Below, piece after piece: positions 1 through 8,485 of a stretch of 26,961 nucleotides of DNA (position 1 is its first letter; every line of letters begins with the position of its first letter). Position numbers and translations under genes: made by a program. The DNA is from Deltaproteobacteria bacterium UBA5799 (GTDB lineage: Bacteria; Desulfobacterota; GWC2-55-46): contig DIDN01000100.1 of NCBI GenBank assembly GCA_002418185.1, forward strand, positions 1-26,961. The letters are read 5' to 3'. Under the pieces are notes generated by a model, which worked only from the letters and a program-made list of their open reading frames with translations, was not told where the DNA came from and made no database searches.

Positions 1-573
1 GGCTTCGGCGGCCCTCACCCCGGCCCTGGCCGCCTCGAACGAGGCCTCCGCCTTCCTGAGCCTGGCTTCCGCGGCCTCGAAGACGCTCTCGGCGACGAAC
101 TCCATCTCCATGAGCTCCTTTTTTCTCCGGTAGTCGTTTCTCGCGTCGACAAGCTCGGCCCTTGCGGCCTCCAGGTTGTCGCTTGAGGCCTTGAGAGACG
201 CGCTTGCCTCGTCGAGCGCGGCCTCGAGGTCGGAGCTCTCAAGGCGCGCGACTATCTGCCCCTTCTCGACAGGGCTGCCTTCCTCGACCCCGAGCCAGAC
301 GAGCCTGCCGGTCACCTTCGATGAGAGGGCGGCCTTCCTTTCCGCGGCCACATAGCCGCTCGCGTTAAGGACCGTGAGCCCCTCGGAAGGGTATGTTATC
401 GATACCTGGGCTGCCCTTACCGCAGTCTCGCTGAAGACGCGGAACGCCAGATAGGCGGCAAGGACCAGGAGCGTAACGGCACCCGCCCAGTACAGGGGCC
501 TCCTCTTCCTCCTCCTGTACCCTTTTTTTCCCGGAGCCTTCTCTATTCTGAGTTTCGATATGTCTTCTGGCAT
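1..573 (-). CDS. HlyD/MacA-type efflux adaptor (membrane fusion protein), N-terminal part
   Basis: This is a periplasmic adaptor that would link an inner-membrane pump, ABC or RND, to an outer-membrane channel. Reading leftward from the ATG at 573, 191 codons stay open to the window edge, so the C-terminal part is missing. A basic cytoplasmic N-terminus (KGYRRRKRRP) precedes one membrane anchor at about residues 29-46. A biotinyl-lipoyl half-motif follows (SSKVTGRLVWLGVEEGSPVEKGQIVARL, shown here only as its core VTGRLVWLGVEEG), then an alanine/glutamate-rich coiled-coil hairpin from about residue 105. An AGGT ribosome-binding site lies 5 bases before the ATG. It diverges from the kinase gene at 773. 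MacA-like and RND adaptors cannot be told apart without the rest. The family call is solid and the subfamily is open. Confidence 0.85.
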   Translation of the reverse strand, partial: MPEDISKLRIEKAPGKKGYRRRKRRPLYWAGAVTLLVLAAYLAFRVFSETAVRAAQVSITYPSEGLTVLNASGYVAAERKAALSSKVTGRLVWLGVEEGSPVEKGQIVARLESSDLEAALDEASASLKASSDNLEAARAELVDARNDYRRKKELMEMEFVAESVFEAAEARLRKAEASFEAARAGVRAAEA

Positions 574-631
574 GTTTACCTATTTGCGATTATAGCCGAA
601 GTCCCGAGGTTTGCCGGAGCCTCCTTGGAAG

Positions 632-661
632 ATGACAGGGTGGTTACGGTTGTGATATAAT
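632..661 (+). promoter_or_regulatory. Sigma-70 promoter for the hybrid kinase
   Basis: ATGACA at 632-637 and a perfect TATAAT at 656-661 are separated by 18 bases. This predicts a transcript start near 668 and a leader of about 105 bases before the kinase start at 773. Only one base of the -35 departs from consensus. Confidence 0.55.
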
Positions 662-772
662 TCCAGAGCTGAATGGGACCCGGGCCCCTCCATGACGGGG
701 AGCCGGAAAGGTGTGCCAACGGCTTGAAAGCCAGGGTGCCCATCCTCTCCACAAGCAACCGGGAGAAGTCGC

Positions 773-3019
773 ATGGCACAGGAATTCCTCAGGTTTTACG
801 AGCGCTTCATCTCTCCTTCCCCTGACCATATCGCCATAGTCGGCAGGAATTACGAATATCTGGTAGTAAGCTGCGCATATCTCAAGGCCCACGGAAAAAA
901 GAGGGAGGAGATCGTCGGCCGCAAGGTCCACGAGCTCCTGGGCGAGCCCATATTCAGGAATTTCGTTAAGGATTACCTGGACCGCTGCTTTGCCGGGGAG
1001 GTGATAAATTACAGGGAATGGTTCACCTTCCGGGCGGCAGGTCGCAGGTTCATGAACGTAACGTATCACCCCTATCTCGATTACGACGGGACCGTCGCCG
1101 GGGCGGTCGTCCTGGCCAGGGACATAACAGATTACAGGATGGCCGAGGAGCGCCTCAGGGAGTCCGAGGAGAAGTACAGGCACCTCTTCGAGAACCTGAA
1201 TGACGCAGCGTTCCTCGCCGATATTGAGACAGGCATTATCGTCGACACCAACAGGCAGGGCGAGGCCCTTACCGGGTGGACGAGAAAAGAGCTTCTCGGA
1301 ATGCACCAATCAAGGCTCCACCCACCGGGAAAGACCGAGGAATACAGGCGCAAGTTCGCCGTCCACTCGGTAAAGGGCAGGGCCGCCGATTACGACGGGG
1401 AGATCATAAGGAAGGACGGCTCCATTGTAAACGTACACATAAGCGCGGCCCCGCTCTCGTTCGACGAGGGCGGGCGCATACTCGGCATCTTCAGGGACAT
1501 AACCGATAGGGTTGAATATGAAAAGGCCCTTGTCGACAGCAAGAACCGCACCGAGAGCCTCATAAGGTCCATGCACGACGGCTTCAGCATGTTCGACGGC
1601 GAACGCCGGTTCGTGGACGGGAACCCGGCTTTTTTCAGGATGGTCGGCTACTCGAAAGACGAGCTTGCCGGCAGGAAGGCCCCGATGCCGTACTGGCCCG
1701 AGGAGGAGCTGCCCCGGATAGAGGCGGCCTTCTCGGAGATGAAAGACGGTAAGGACGGCGATTACGAGTTCGTCTTCAGGAAAAAGGACGGAAGCCTTTT
1801 CCCTGTCATCATAAGCCCCTTCGTGATAAGAGGGCCGGGGGGCGACATCCTCAACTACTGTGCGACGGTCAAGGACATAACCTTGAGGAAGGGGCTCGAG
1901 GCCGAGTTCATAAGGACACAGAAGCTCGAATCCCTCGGCAGGCTCGCCGGCGGCATAGCGCACGACTTCAACAACCTCCTCACCGGGATAACCGGCAACG
2001 TCTCGCTCGCCATGTTTTACGGGCCTGACGATAAGGTTTCGGGGCGCCTCAGGGAGGCGGAGAAGGCCTGCAACGAGGCCAAGCGGCTGGTGCGCCAGTT
2101 CCTTACGTTCTCAAAAGGAGGGGCGCCCGTTAAGAGCACGCTTCTACTGGAAAACGCAATCGCCGACTGGTGTTCGTTCGTGACCGCCGGCTCCAGGTCG
2201 AAATGCGAGTTCTCGATTGCCCAGGGGCTGCTGCCGATCGACGCGGACGAGGGAATGCTCTCCCAGGCCATCCAGAATATCGTCGTCAACGCCGAAGAGG
2301 CCATGCCCTCCGGAGGGCTGATAAGGGTCGTCGCGTTCAATACGTCCGAGGCGAAGGAGCGGCACCTGGGCTCGCCCCATGTGTGCATCCGGGTTGAAGA
2401 CAGCGGCGCAGGGATACGGGAAGCGGACCTTGAGAAGGTCTTTGACCCGTATTACACCACAAAGCATGGCGGGAGCGGGCTCGGCCTTGCCGCGGCCCAT
2501 TCCATAATAAGGAACCACGGGGGCTTCATGGAGGCCGAATCCGCGCCCGGGAGAGGCTCGGCCTTTTCCGTCTATCTGCCGGCCTCTGCCGGAACAGGCG
2601 CGGACGCCGGGCCATGCACGGCTCCTCAGCGCAGTGGAAGGGTCCTGGTCATGGACGACGACGAGATGATAAGGGAGGCCCTGGGCGAGATACTCAAGAG
2701 CATGGGATGCGAGGTCGAGTCGGCAAGGGACGGGGCAGAGGCGGTCGCGGTCTTCGAGGGGGCCAGGTCCGAGGGCAGGGGCTTCGACCTCGTCATAATG
2801 GACCTTACCGTGCCTGCTGGCATGGGAGGCAGGGAAGCGGCCCGGCGCGTCCTCGAGATAGACCCTTCCGCAAAGGTTATCGTCTCAAGCGGCTATTCGG
2901 ACGACCCTGTAATGTCCGACTACGCGGAGTTCGGCTTCTCGGGCGTCATCACAAAACCGTACAAGGCGCGGGAGATGATGGCGCTCGTCGGACGTTTTCT
3001 GGGCAGCGGGACTCGTTGA
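773..3019 (+). CDS. Soluble hybrid histidine kinase, three PAS domains plus receiver
   Basis: This is a cytoplasmic sensor kinase of 748 residues with no membrane segment. Three PAS domains lie at about residues 10-120, 135-250 and 258-375, the first two ending in the usual DIT(D) motif. The HisKA box has phospho-acceptor His397 in GGIAHDFNN. The ATPase domain has an N-box near residue 500 (NIVVNAEEAM) and G-boxes DSGAGI and GGSGLGLA. A C-terminal receiver (about 622-740) has acidic residues VMDDDE, phospho-Asp677 (IMDLTVP) and the lysine in ITKPY. GGGAGAAG lies just before the ATG. No response regulator or output domain is adjacent, so the final target is unknown. The GIAHDFNNLL-type dimerisation box is common in multi-PAS hybrid kinases of deltaproteobacteria. 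The PAS ligands cannot be judged from sequence. Confidence 0.93.
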   Translation: MAQEFLRFYERFISPSPDHIAIVGRNYEYLVVSCAYLKAHGKKREEIVGRKVHELLGEPIFRNFVKDYLDRCFAGEVINYREWFTFRAAGRRFMNVTYHPYLDYDGTVAGAVVLARDITDYRMAEERLRESEEKYRHLFENLNDAAFLADIETGIIVDTNRQGEALTGWTRKELLGMHQSRLHPPGKTEEYRRKFAVHSVKGRAADYDGEIIRKDGSIVNVHISAAPLSFDEGGRILGIFRDITDRVEYEKALVDSKNRTESLIRSMHDGFSMFDGERRFVDGNPAFFRMVGYSKDELAGRKAPMPYWPEEELPRIEAAFSEMKDGKDGDYEFVFRKKDGSLFPVIISPFVIRGPGGDILNYCATVKDITLRKGLEAEFIRTQKLESLGRLAGGIAHDFNNLLTGITGNVSLAMFYGPDDKVSGRLREAEKACNEAKRLVRQFLTFSKGGAPVKSTLLLENAIADWCSFVTAGSRSKCEFSIAQGLLPIDADEGMLSQAIQNIVVNAEEAMPSGGLIRVVAFNTSEAKERHLGSPHVCIRVEDSGAGIREADLEKVFDPYYTTKHGGSGLGLAAAHSIIRNHGGFMEAESAPGRGSAFSVYLPASAGTGADAGPCTAPQRSGRVLVMDDDEMIREALGEILKSMGCEVESARDGAEAVAVFEGARSEGRGFDLVIMDLTVPAGMGGREAARRVLEIDPSAKVIVSSGYSDDPVMSDYAEFGFSGVITKPYKAREMMALVGRFLGSGTR

Positions 3020-3062
3020 GCACGACCGAAGCCGTGACCGGTTCGGCTGGGCGATGCGCGCC

Positions 3063-3680
3063 TCAAAAGGCGAAGTCCGGGTCCCTTGTCACCTCCGGGT
3101 TTTCGGAGATGAAATGCAGGCCTTCCGTATACCGGTGCTTTTTCCCTTCCGCGTGCCCTCTCGCTATCGCTGCCAGGCTCTCCCTGGCGGCCTCGACGCT
3201 GAGGCCTTTCGTTATCAGGTCGTGCGCTATGTTCAATGCCGCATAGTTCATTGCCTCGCTCCGGCACCGCGCAGAAATCGTCCCCCTGGTCCTGTCCGGC
3301 AACACGCTTCCGTTGAAGACCGCTATGTCGTCATATCTTCCCGGCGGCACCTCGTAGGCAACGACCTGCTCGATCACGTCCTCGTGTGGGAGCGGGAAAT
3401 TATGGAGGGCCCCGGTCTTCCTGACCTTTATCTCGAGCCATCCCCCCCTGTTCTTCCAGTAGATGACGTCCCTTGTGATGCCGTCAGGGGCCCCGTACTT
3501 CCCTATCATTTCCATTGCAGTCCCCCTGGACGCCTCAGGCCAGCGGGAGACGGTGTCCATGGCTGTCTTTACGCTGAACGAATATTGCGGTTCCACGGCA
3601 CCGGCGCGGCCCGGGCCCGCGCAGGCCGCGATAAGGGCCAGGACCGCCGCAAAAACCGTTCTCCCAGTTTGTTTGCCCAT
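3063..3680 (-). CDS. Conserved secreted protein or lipoprotein of unknown function
   Basis: This 205-residue protein is predicted to be exported. I chose the ATG at 3680 because GGAGGGACTGT lies directly before it. The ATG-less extension to 3701 has no such site. Residues 1-27 form a signal peptide. It contains LIAAC, which fits a lipobox with Cys17, but an Ala-x-Ala cut near GRAGA is also possible. The body carries motifs I associate with uncharacterised proteins of deltaproteobacteria: IGKYGAPDGI, WKNRGGW, PPGRYDDIAVFNGSV, DRTRG and EAMNYAALNIAHD. No catalytic signature is evident. It converges on the hybrid kinase, whose stop is 43 bases away. A possible TTGCGG, 16 bases, TATCAT promoter lies at 3708-3735 on the minus strand. 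Confidence 0.75.
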   Translation of the reverse strand: MGKQTGRTVFAAVLALIAACAGPGRAGAVEPQYSFSVKTAMDTVSRWPEASRGTAMEMIGKYGAPDGITRDVIYWKNRGGWLEIKVRKTGALHNFPLPHEDVIEQVVAYEVPPGRYDDIAVFNGSVLPDRTRGTISARCRSEAMNYAALNIAHDLITKGLSVEAARESLAAIARGHAEGKKHRYTEGLHFISENPEVTRDPDFAF

Positions 3681-3754
3681 ACAGTCCCTCCGTCCGGCCA
3701 CTACCAGATGATAGCAGGAAGAGCGGACGCCGCAAGTCCGGCGGAAGGCATGAA

Positions 3755-3782
3755 TTGCGGAAACCGAAAACCCGGCTATAAT
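3755..3782 (+). promoter_or_regulatory. Possible sigma-70 promoter for the lytic transglycosylase
   Basis: A perfect TATAAT lies at 3777-3782 with TTGCGG at 3755-3760, 16 bases upstream. The -35 is only a partial match. The predicted leader is about 98 bases to the start at 3886. Confidence 0.4.
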
Positions 3783-3885
3783 TTATGAGCCGCATGAACC
3801 CGCTTTTGACGACTCGCTTTGCCCGGTCATGGGCCAAGGCCGCCGAGACAGCGTTGACGAGCCCTGTTACAAGGAGGACGGCACG

Positions 3886-4491
3886 ATGCTGATGAGCGGA
3901 GAGGGGACTGGGGCCATCCGGCGGAGGCGCTCAGGCTGGTATTCTTCCATATTTTTCTGCCTGGCGGTTTTTCTTCCGTTCTGGCTCGCTCTGAACGCCG
4001 CCCTCATCCGGAATAAGGTGAGCGCGCAACTTGTCGGGGCGTTGGCCGGTACTTACCAGACCGGCGGGCAGTCCGAGGCCGAGCGCGCGTACTGGCAGGG
4101 CCTGATGGCGGCAATGAACCCGTCGCTTAGCGAACGGGAAGCAGGCGAGATAGGGATGGCGGTGCTCCGTTACAGCAGCCGGTACGGGCTTGAGCCGGGT
4201 CTCGTCGCGGCGATAATCAAGGTGGAGTCGCACGGGAACCCTTTCGCTGTGAGCAGCAAGGGGGCGCAGGGGCTCATGCAGGTGATGCCGTTCTGGAAAA
4301 AGGAGCTGGGCGTACACGGCACCCTTTTCGACATCGACAATAACATAAACGCCGGCTGCCGGATACTGTCCGAAAACATAAGGCGCTGGGGCTTCGAGGA
4401 AGGCATAGCCCGGTATTACAGGGGGAACCTCCCTGTGAGCGGAGAGAAGTACCTCGTGAAGGTGAAGGCCGCGCTGGGGGCCTTCAGCTGA
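3886..4491 (+). CDS. Membrane-anchored SLT-type lytic transglycosylase
   Basis: This enzyme would cleave the MurNAc-GlcNAc bond of peptidoglycan with formation of a 1,6-anhydro end. I chose the ATG at 3886 because AAGGAGG ends 8 bases before it. That gives 201 residues. An upstream in-frame start at 3829 has no such site. Residues about 16-38 are a single N-terminal membrane anchor, so the catalytic domain faces the periplasm. The goose-lysozyme/SLT fold is plain from about residue 85. Catalytic Glu114 sits in IIKVESHGNPFAVS, followed by GAQGLMQVMP, a diagnostic signature, then NINAGCRIL and ARYYRGN. The length suits a small family-1 enzyme without accessory binding modules. It might serve cell-wall turnover or passage of large structures such as the flagellar rod, but that assignment is speculative. 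It is monocistronic or loosely followed by the 4565 gene. Confidence 0.92.
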   Translation: MLMSGEGTGAIRRRRSGWYSSIFFCLAVFLPFWLALNAALIRNKVSAQLVGALAGTYQTGGQSEAERAYWQGLMAAMNPSLSEREAGEIGMAVLRYSSRYGLEPGLVAAIIKVESHGNPFAVSSKGAQGLMQVMPFWKKELGVHGTLFDIDNNINAGCRILSENIRRWGFEEGIARYYRGNLPVSGEKYLVKVKAALGAFS

Positions 4492-4564
4492 GGCGGTTTT
4501 TTCATTTGCCACCTTGACTGCCGTGTTATATCATGAGTCGATAAAAACGGCAGAGGTGTAGCGA

Positions 4565-4987
4565 ATGAAACTCGCAATCCAGGTCGGCGAGCCGCGCGGC
4601 TTCGACTCGGGCGACGGCACAAACAGGTTTACGGTAACGGTCGCGGAGGGGTTGAGCGGATCGAGGGAGGTCGATGCGATGCCCAGGGCAGCCGACGTCA
4701 TAACCGGAGCAAAGACGGTCGAACGCCTTACGGAGCACTGGTTCGTTGCCGGGTGCCCGGCGATAAAATCCGGCGATTCCGAATTCAGGAGCCTCCTTTT
4801 CGTCCCGAGGTACAAAACCAAGGCCCCGCCGCTTGAGATGCTCGCCGAAGGCGAGAGGATGGTCTTCAACGCCGTCTGGAGGCAGGACGGCCAGGACTGG
4901 GACGCGGCCTCGGTCAAGGCGGCCCAGGAGGGCGGCATCGAGATAGGCGGCATGATCGTCGCGAACGCCGAGAGGGTAAAGGAATGA
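4565..4987 (+). CDS. Unrecognised 140-residue cytoplasmic protein
   Basis: I do not recognise this protein. It reads as a genuine gene: GAGGTG lies 6 bases before the ATG, codon use (AGG, ATA, GTC) matches its neighbours, and it fills the space between the transglycosylase and the exporter operon. There is no signal peptide or membrane segment. The pattern is a beta-rich N-terminal half (MKLAIQVGEP, NRFTVTVAEGL), a middle with TVERLTEHWFVAGCPAI, and a C-terminal half with FVPRYKTKAPP and an acidic tail. The IEIGGMIVAN ending could be a strand-turn-strand. No metal or nucleotide motif stands out. It starts 73 bases after the transglycosylase stop, so shared transcription is possible. Confidence 0.6.
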   Translation: MKLAIQVGEPRGFDSGDGTNRFTVTVAEGLSGSREVDAMPRAADVITGAKTVERLTEHWFVAGCPAIKSGDSEFRSLLFVPRYKTKAPPLEMLAEGERMVFNAVWRQDGQDWDAASVKAAQEGGIEIGGMIVANAERVKE

Positions 4988-5304
4988 CCCGAGACGGATC
5001 CAGGGCCTCTTGAATCGACTTTAATATGTACGGCTTATTTGCTGAAAAACTTTCTCCCGGCCCCTTGGCGGGCCGGGGCTTCCTTTCCTGTCTCCTGCCC
5101 GTCCCGCTCCCATTAAAGCGAAAGCCTGTTTGATCTCTAATGGCTGAATTCCTCGCTTCCGGCGGGGCAATTCATTCTATCCTCCCGCCAGGGCCTCCCG
5201 GAGAGCCTCGTCCACTTTGCCACTCTGCAGAAGCTACTGGACAGGGTGCATGGTAATATGATGCTTATTCTGTTAAGATTATCGGAAAATCATGGAGTTC
5301 AGTG
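4988..5304. other. Intergenic region with one strong hairpin
   Basis: This stretch of 317 bases has no credible gene. Composition shifts along it, from AT-rich at 5020-5060 through GC-rich to AT-rich again near 5260-5290. It contains the hairpin listed at 5056-5077. I see no clear -35/-10 pair for the exporter operon, although the AT-rich 5258-5290 stretch is the likeliest place for a promoter. No repeat shared with other parts of the window was seen. Confidence 0.6.
5056..5077 (+). terminator. GC-rich hairpin, probable terminator of the 4565 gene
   Basis: A perfect 8-base stem, CCCGGCCC/GGGCCGGG, closes a 6-base loop. The following bases are pyrimidine-rich (CTTCCTTTCC) rather than a clean T run, so termination would be imperfect. 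It lies 69 bases after the 4565 gene stop. Confidence 0.5.
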
Positions 5305-6357
5305 ATGACTGCAAAGCGACTCAAACCACTGGCGATATTCGTAGCCGCCCTTGCGGCTGCGCTCGCCGTTTTTCTTTATTCCAGGCCCCAGGCCCCTCCG
5401 GGCTTCGTTGAGACGGCAGGGGTGGCGGAAGCTACCGAGGTTGAGCTTGCGCCGAAGATATCCGGGCGGCTCGACTGGCTCTGCTGCCGGGAGGGTGACA
5501 GGATAGAGAAGGGCGCTGTCGTCGCGAGGCTCGATGAAAGGGAGCTTGCGGCCAGGGCCGACGAAGGGAGGGCAGCGGCAGCCGCCGAGAGGGAGGCGAT
5601 AGAGGAGGCCAGGGCCGCGCTCGAGAACGCCAGAGTGGAGAGGGAGGTCGCGGCGCACGAGGTCGAGGCACTCCGGGCCGAGGCCGAAGCAGCAAGCGCG
5701 CGTTTCGAGGAGGCCAGGGAGAACTTCGAAAGGACCGAGGGGCTTTTCAACGAAGGCTTCGTTTCAAGGAGGGACATGGACGCCGCTAAGGCAGCGTACG
5801 ATTCGAGCAGGGCCCTGCTTGAGAGCGCGAGGTCGAGGCAGAGGAGCGCAGAGGCGAACATCAGGAACGCAGACGTTCGCATAAGGGCGGCTGAGACCAG
5901 GATAGCCGCCTCCAGGGCGAGGCTCGGACAGGCAGAGGCGCAGGTGCGGGCCCTCGAAGCGCGCCTTGAAGACGCGGTATTGGCCTCTCCGATAGCCGGC
6001 ATAGTCTCGTACAAGGCCTTCGAGGCCGGGGAATACGTGAATCCCGGCGACGTGATATACACGGTTTACGACCCTGACGACATCTGGGCCAGGGTTGACA
6101 TACCCGAAACCGATATACACGACATATCGATAGGCAGCAGGGCCGAGGTCACATTGATAGGCGGGGACAGGACCTTTCCGGGCGAGGTTGTCGAGATAGG
6201 GCAGCTCGGCGGCTTTGCCACCCAGAGGGACGTTACAAGGGGGCGCCTCGACATAAAGACCTTCAGGGTAAGGATCGGGTTGGGCGACACAGGCGGGGCG
6301 ATCAAGCCCGGAATGACCGTCGTCGCGAGGATATACCTCGACAGGTCTGATAAATGA
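5305..6357 (+). CDS. HlyD-family periplasmic adaptor of an ABC-2 exporter
   Basis: This membrane fusion protein would work with the ATPase and permease encoded just downstream, like the YbhG subunit of YbhGFSR-type drug exporters. A GTG codon at 5302 is in frame, but the ATG at 5305 is better placed, with GGAG 7 bases upstream. That gives 350 residues. An N-terminal anchor spans about residues 6-25. A lipoyl half-motif (APKISGRLDWLCCREGD) precedes a very long Ala/Glu/Arg-rich coiled-coil hairpin (about residues 75-225), the second lipoyl half (LASPIAGIVSYKAFEAGEYV) and a beta-barrel domain (WARVDIPETDI). It shares the core GRLxWLxxxEG with the partial adaptor at 1-573, so the two are distant paralogues. 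The stop overlaps the ATPase start as ATGA. Confidence 0.92.
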   Translation: MTAKRLKPLAIFVAALAAALAVFLYSRPQAPPGFVETAGVAEATEVELAPKISGRLDWLCCREGDRIEKGAVVARLDERELAARADEGRAAAAAEREAIEEARAALENARVEREVAAHEVEALRAEAEAASARFEEARENFERTEGLFNEGFVSRRDMDAAKAAYDSSRALLESARSRQRSAEANIRNADVRIRAAETRIAASRARLGQAEAQVRALEARLEDAVLASPIAGIVSYKAFEAGEYVNPGDVIYTVYDPDDIWARVDIPETDIHDISIGSRAEVTLIGGDRTFPGEVVEIGQLGGFATQRDVTRGRLDIKTFRVRIGLGDTGGAIKPGMTVVARIYLDRSDK

Positions 6358-7358
6358 GCGCGGCCGTAGAGACAAAGGAGCTCACGAAGGACTACGGGGA
6401 AGTCAGGGCCCTGGAGAGCGTTAGCCTCACTATACCCGAGGGCGATTTCTTCGGGCTCCTCGGCCCGAACGGCGCGGGGAAGACTACCCTCATAAGGATA
6501 CTCACGACACTTATGAAGCCGAGTTCCGGCGCTGCCAGGGTCATGGGCAGGGACGTGGTCCATGAGCCTTCGGCGGTGCGCGCGGAGATAGGCGTCGTCC
6601 CCCAGGCCATGACGAGCGACCTCGACCTTACCGGCTACGAGACCATGGACATCTACGCCCGCTTTTACGGGATACCCAGGGCCGAGCGCAAGGAAAGGGC
6701 TGGCGAGCTCCTCTCCATGGTCGGCCTGAGGGAGAGGGCGGGCGACCTCGTTGCGACCTACTCGGGCGGCATGAGACGGAGGCTCGAGATAGCGAGGGGA
6801 CTGGTGCACAGGCCGTCGCTCCTGATACTCGACGAGCCGACCATCGGGCTGGACCCGCAGTCAAGGCACGTCGTCTGGGAGCTCCTTGACGCCTTCAGGA
6901 AGGCGGACAGGCTCACCATACTACTTACGACACACTACATGGAGGAGGCCGAGACGCTATGCGACCACGTGGCCATAATCGACTACGGCAGGATAGTCGC
7001 GCTCGATACGGTGCCGGGCCTCAAGCGGGCCATCCCCCAGAAGGACAGGGTCGAGCTTGTCGTAACCGGCGTTGACATGGTAAAAGCGGCCGAGCGCGTG
7101 AAGTCGATTCCAGGGGCGGCCTCCGCGGATTATAGCGGAGAGAGCATCATGCTTTCTTCTGACAAGGGCGCGGAGATAATCCCCGAGGCCGTCGAAGCGC
7201 TTAAGACAATGGGAGGAAGGGTCTCGAAGGTCACGCTGAAGGAACAGACCCTCGAGGACGTCTTCATCCACTATACAGGAAGGCCTATACGGGAGGAGGA
7301 GGCGAAGAAGGTTAGCTTCCTCCTCGGCGCGGGCATCCCGTCCAAGTGGGGGAGGTAA
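6354..7358 (+). CDS. ABC-2 transporter ATP-binding protein (DrrA/YbhF-like)
   Basis: This ATPase subunit powers the exporter. It has 334 residues, with Walker A at about residues 38-45 (GPNGAGKTT), a Q-loop in VVPQAM, signature YSGGMRRR near 140, Walker B LLILDEPTIGLD and the H-loop histidine in LLTTHYMEEAE. The extra C-terminal region of about 100 residues, ending in TLKEQTLEDVFIHYTGR, is typical of DrrA-type ATPases working with separate ABC-2 permeases. YbhF has two ATPase domains, whereas this protein has one and so would act as a homodimer. Its ATG overlaps the adaptor stop by four bases, and the permease starts at its 3' end, which implies translational coupling. The substrate is unknown; drugs, lipids or surface molecules are all possible. 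Confidence 0.95.
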   Translation: MSAAVETKELTKDYGEVRALESVSLTIPEGDFFGLLGPNGAGKTTLIRILTTLMKPSSGAARVMGRDVVHEPSAVRAEIGVVPQAMTSDLDLTGYETMDIYARFYGIPRAERKERAGELLSMVGLRERAGDLVATYSGGMRRRLEIARGLVHRPSLLILDEPTIGLDPQSRHVVWELLDAFRKADRLTILLTTHYMEEAETLCDHVAIIDYGRIVALDTVPGLKRAIPQKDRVELVVTGVDMVKAAERVKSIPGAASADYSGESIMLSSDKGAEIIPEAVEALKTMGGRVSKVTLKEQTLEDVFIHYTGRPIREEEAKKVSFLLGAGIPSKWGR

Positions 7359-7363
7359 AGGGC

Positions 7364-8485
7364 TTGAGCAGGTTTTTCGCTATCTTCGAAAGAGACCTAC
7401 GAAAGTTCGTAAGGAACCCGCTCGTAGTTGCCATGAGCCTTTTGATGCCCATAATCTACCTCCTTGTCCTCGGACATTCGTTCCAGGGCGAGCTAAAGGG
7501 CCTGCCCCTTGCGGTCGTCGACCAGGACAGAGGGCCCCGGGCCGAGGGCGTCTTGAGGCTCTTGCGCTCGATAGAGGCCGGGCCCGCGACCGTCGAGGTC
7601 AGTATGGTAGCGGACCAGGGCGAGGCCATGCGCGGGCTGAGAGAGGGTCACTATAAAGGCGTGATGGTGATACCGCCGGACTTCACCAGGAGGTCCATAA
7701 GGGGTGCCGGGCCCGAGCTGGGCCTCTATCTCGACAACACCGAGGCGATATCTGCCAACGCCATACGGGCAGCCGTGTCCGCCGCCCTCCCTGAACTCGG
7801 CACGGAGTTCATCCCCATACGCGAAGAGAGGTCGCGCCCCGTGCTCCGGGACATGGAGCTCTACAGGAAGGTCGACTACGACCAGTCGCTCCTCCCGGGC
7901 GTGGTCATAATGGCCATATTCCTCGGCGCGATGACCACCGGCGCCTTCAATATCGTGATGGACAAGTTCCTCGGCATAGAGGAGAGCTATTTCCTTACGC
8001 CCCTTACGAAGGGCGACATCGTGATGGGCCTCATCGCGAGCGGGCTTCTCATAACTACGGTGCTCGCGGTGCTGGTCCTCTTTTTCGGCTCGCTTATTTC
8101 GGGCATATATATCTGGAACATGCTGTCCCCGGGCTCGCTCTTCCTCCTTATGCTCGTGATAGTCCTTTCGACTCTCGGCCTCCAGGGGCTCATGTTCATG
8201 ATAATGGGGCGGATAAACCACCCGAGGATAGTGGGCGTGCTCGGCGGCTTTCTGAACGTCATACTCTTTTTCCCGAGCGGCGCCATATACCCGGTGGAGA
8301 GCTTCCCCGGGTGGCTCAGGGCCTTCGCGATGGTCAACCCCGAGACCTACTCCGTCCACGCCATCCGCGCGCTCCTTTTCAAGGACGCCGGGCTCGTTGC
8401 CGTGCAGTACGATATCGTGTTCCTTGCCGCGTTCGCCGCCGTCTCCATTGCGTCAGGCATGCTTGTTTTCAAGCGGGCGCTTTAG
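7364..8485 (+). CDS. ABC-2 type permease of the exporter operon
   Basis: This inner-membrane subunit has 373 residues from the start chosen here. An in-frame GTG at 7346 lies inside the ATPase gene without a Shine-Dalgarno. The TTG at 7364 has GGGGGAGG ending about 8 bases upstream, so I favour TTG initiation. Topology fits the ABC2_membrane_3 (YhgE/YbhR-like) pattern: one membrane helix at about residues 20-40, a large extracytoplasmic domain (about 45-180), then five helices from about residue 185. The conserved ends are FFPSGAIYPVESFP and MVNPETYSVHAIRALLF. The operon has one permease gene only, which implies a homodimer. YbhSR-like systems have two. A stem that overlaps the stop codon is listed separately. 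Confidence 0.92.
   Translation: MSRFFAIFERDLRKFVRNPLVVAMSLLMPIIYLLVLGHSFQGELKGLPLAVVDQDRGPRAEGVLRLLRSIEAGPATVEVSMVADQGEAMRGLREGHYKGVMVIPPDFTRRSIRGAGPELGLYLDNTEAISANAIRAAVSAALPELGTEFIPIREERSRPVLRDMELYRKVDYDQSLLPGVVIMAIFLGAMTTGAFNIVMDKFLGIEESYFLTPLTKGDIVMGLIASGLLITTVLAVLVLFFGSLISGIYIWNMLSPGSLFLLMLVIVLSTLGLQGLMFMIMGRINHPRIVGVLGGFLNVILFFPSGAIYPVESFPGWLRAFAMVNPETYSVHAIRALLFKDAGLVAVQYDIVFLAAFAAVSIASGMLVFKRAL

Noticed and set aside
589..594. TATAAT on the minus strand as promoter of the partial adaptor gene
   Set aside because: No -35-like sequence is correctly spaced, and the leader would be only about 9 bases. It remains possible but unsupported.
4537..4544. GTCGATAA as a sigma-28 flagellar -10 element before the 4565 gene
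   Set aside because: There is no TAAA-type -35 at the required distance upstream.
7493..8359. A 288-codon minus-strand frame across the permease gene
   Set aside because: The plus strand encodes a full ABC-2 permease. The antisense product is highly charged and His/Tyr-rich without domain character.
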